Assembly: GCF_003056055.1 (NCBI RefSeq)
Contig: NZ_PYFP01000002.1
Location: 1,240,001 to 1,304,000, forward strand
Length of the DNA: 64,000 nt
Direction: 5' to 3'
Source of the DNA: Glaciimonas sp. PCH181
GTDB lineage: Bacteria; Pseudomonadota; Gammaproteobacteria; Burkholderiales; Burkholderiaceae_D
In this document: positions 63,571-64,000 of the stretch, in pieces
Layout of the letters: each line of letters starts with the position of its first letter
How positions within the stretch are numbered: position 1 is the first letter of the stretch
The notes under the pieces: model-generated
The model's database searches: none
What the model was told of the DNA's origin: nothing
Seen by the model: the letters and a program-made list of their open reading frames with translations, nothing else
Translations under genes and position numbers: made by a program

Positions 63571-64000
63571 ATGAGCAAATTAGGCAAACGTCAAAAAAAG
63601 CAATCCGGTGGTACGTTATTGGGCCTCATTCTTGGTCTGATTGTTGGCCTGGCGATTGCAGTCGTGGTCGCGATCATGATTACCAAAACGCCGACGCCGT
63701 TCACCAATAAGGCCGCCAAGGGCGAAAAAGCGCCTGAAGCAATCACGACGCCGGAGCAACTTTCCGATCCTAATAAGCCGCTATACGGCAACCGTCAGAC
63801 CAACCCAATCACGCCGCTCCCAGCGACCCCGCCTGCGCCAACTGCGCCCGCTGTTGCTACAGCTCCTCCGGTAGTGCCGGAGCATGCGGTGAATCCATTG
63901 GCTGTGCCGCCAAAATCGGCTGATCCGATCGGCCAGAAGATTCAAGAGAAGCAGCAGGAAGCCAAAGCCCCCATCATTGATAAATCGACCTCGGATAAGG
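63571..64000 (+). CDS. SPOR-domain (FtsN-like) protein, start only
   Basis: The frame begins at ATG 63571 after a GGGGAACTTGGAAG leader and runs open to the window edge (143 codons seen). It has a short basic cytoplasmic start (MSKLGKRQKKQSGG), one membrane helix (TLLGLILGLIVGLAIAVVVAIMI, residues ~15-37) and a Pro/Ala-rich periplasmic linker. In Betaproteobacteria this position directly after argS is usually taken by a SPOR-domain cell-division protein, with dsbA often next. The SPOR domain itself would lie beyond the window, so that part is inference from position and N-terminal layout. Confidence 0.8.
   Translation, partial: MSKLGKRQKKQSGGTLLGLILGLIVGLAIAVVVAIMITKTPTPFTNKAAKGEKAPEAITTPEQLSDPNKPLYGNRQTNPITPLPATPPAPTAPAVATAPPVVPEHAVNPLAVPPKSADPIGQKIQEKQQEAKAPIIDKSTSDK

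Overview
The window looks like chromosomal DNA of a betaproteobacterium of the order Burkholderiales, most likely Oxalobacteraceae (Collimonas/Glaciimonas/Herminiimonas-like). This rests on gene content: a Burkholderia-type porin, a Bug/TctC receptor with a TctDE-like two-component pair, argS followed by a SPOR-domain gene, an ElaB/YqjD-YqjE-YqjK trio, a DUF4404 gene and a GTP-type PEP carboxykinase. Protein-coding parts are moderately GC-rich. No phage, transposon, integron, rRNA operon or CRISPR array was seen.

Layout. 0-2.1 kb: end of a haem-uptake operon (hmuT end, hmuU, hmuV). 2.2-9.2 kb: a minus-strand branched-chain-amino-acid-type ABC transporter with an upstream GMC oxidoreductase. 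9.2-11.0 kb: a gene-free, AT-rich stretch with three copies of one ~200-bp module. Each copy has an AT-rich run, TAG/TAA triplets, a perfect DnaA box, about 130 bp, GATATC-N7 and a second, inverted perfect DnaA box. This is the most striking feature and looks like a replication-origin-type element that is not next to dnaA. 11.0-17.8 kb: an AsmA-family protein, then putA divergent from an Lrp-type regulator. 18.0-21.2 kb: a LacI-type regulator divergent from an FGGY gluconokinase, with a perfect LacI-family operator between them. 21.3-27.7 kb: LysR, two small membrane proteins, pckA, a 2-hydroxyacid dehydrogenase and an unknown gene.

27.9-32.2 kb: a three-gene gluconate-2-dehydrogenase-type membrane complex with an asparaginase-domain gene. 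32.4-42.3 kb: a YkgJ cysteine-cluster protein, a porin, an AfuABC/FbpABC-type ABC importer, a Bug/TctC receptor and, divergently, a TctD/TctE-like response regulator and sensor kinase. 42.5-46.1 kb: a reduced type IV minor-pilin cluster (pilV, pilX, a short pilY1, pilE). 46.1-46.6 kb: a deletion scar joining the 3' halves of a divergent MarR/intradiol-dioxygenase gene pair. 47.0-52.4 kb: tRNA-Arg, a cytochrome c, an OmpA-like lipoprotein, the YqjD/E/K trio, small envelope proteins, a PACE-type efflux protein, then tRNA-Val and tRNA-Asp. 52.8-64 kb: a diguanylate cyclase, rdgC, rep helicase, chorismate mutase, a GT28 glycosyltransferase, a nitroreductase, argS (frameshifted at a run of nine A) and the start of an FtsN-like SPOR protein.

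Metabolically the window suggests use of gluconate (cytoplasmic kinase plus periplasmic oxidation to the respiratory chain), proline catabolism under Lrp control, gluconeogenesis and ABC/TctC-type uptake of organic compounds. All functional statements are from reading the sequence; no database search was run.
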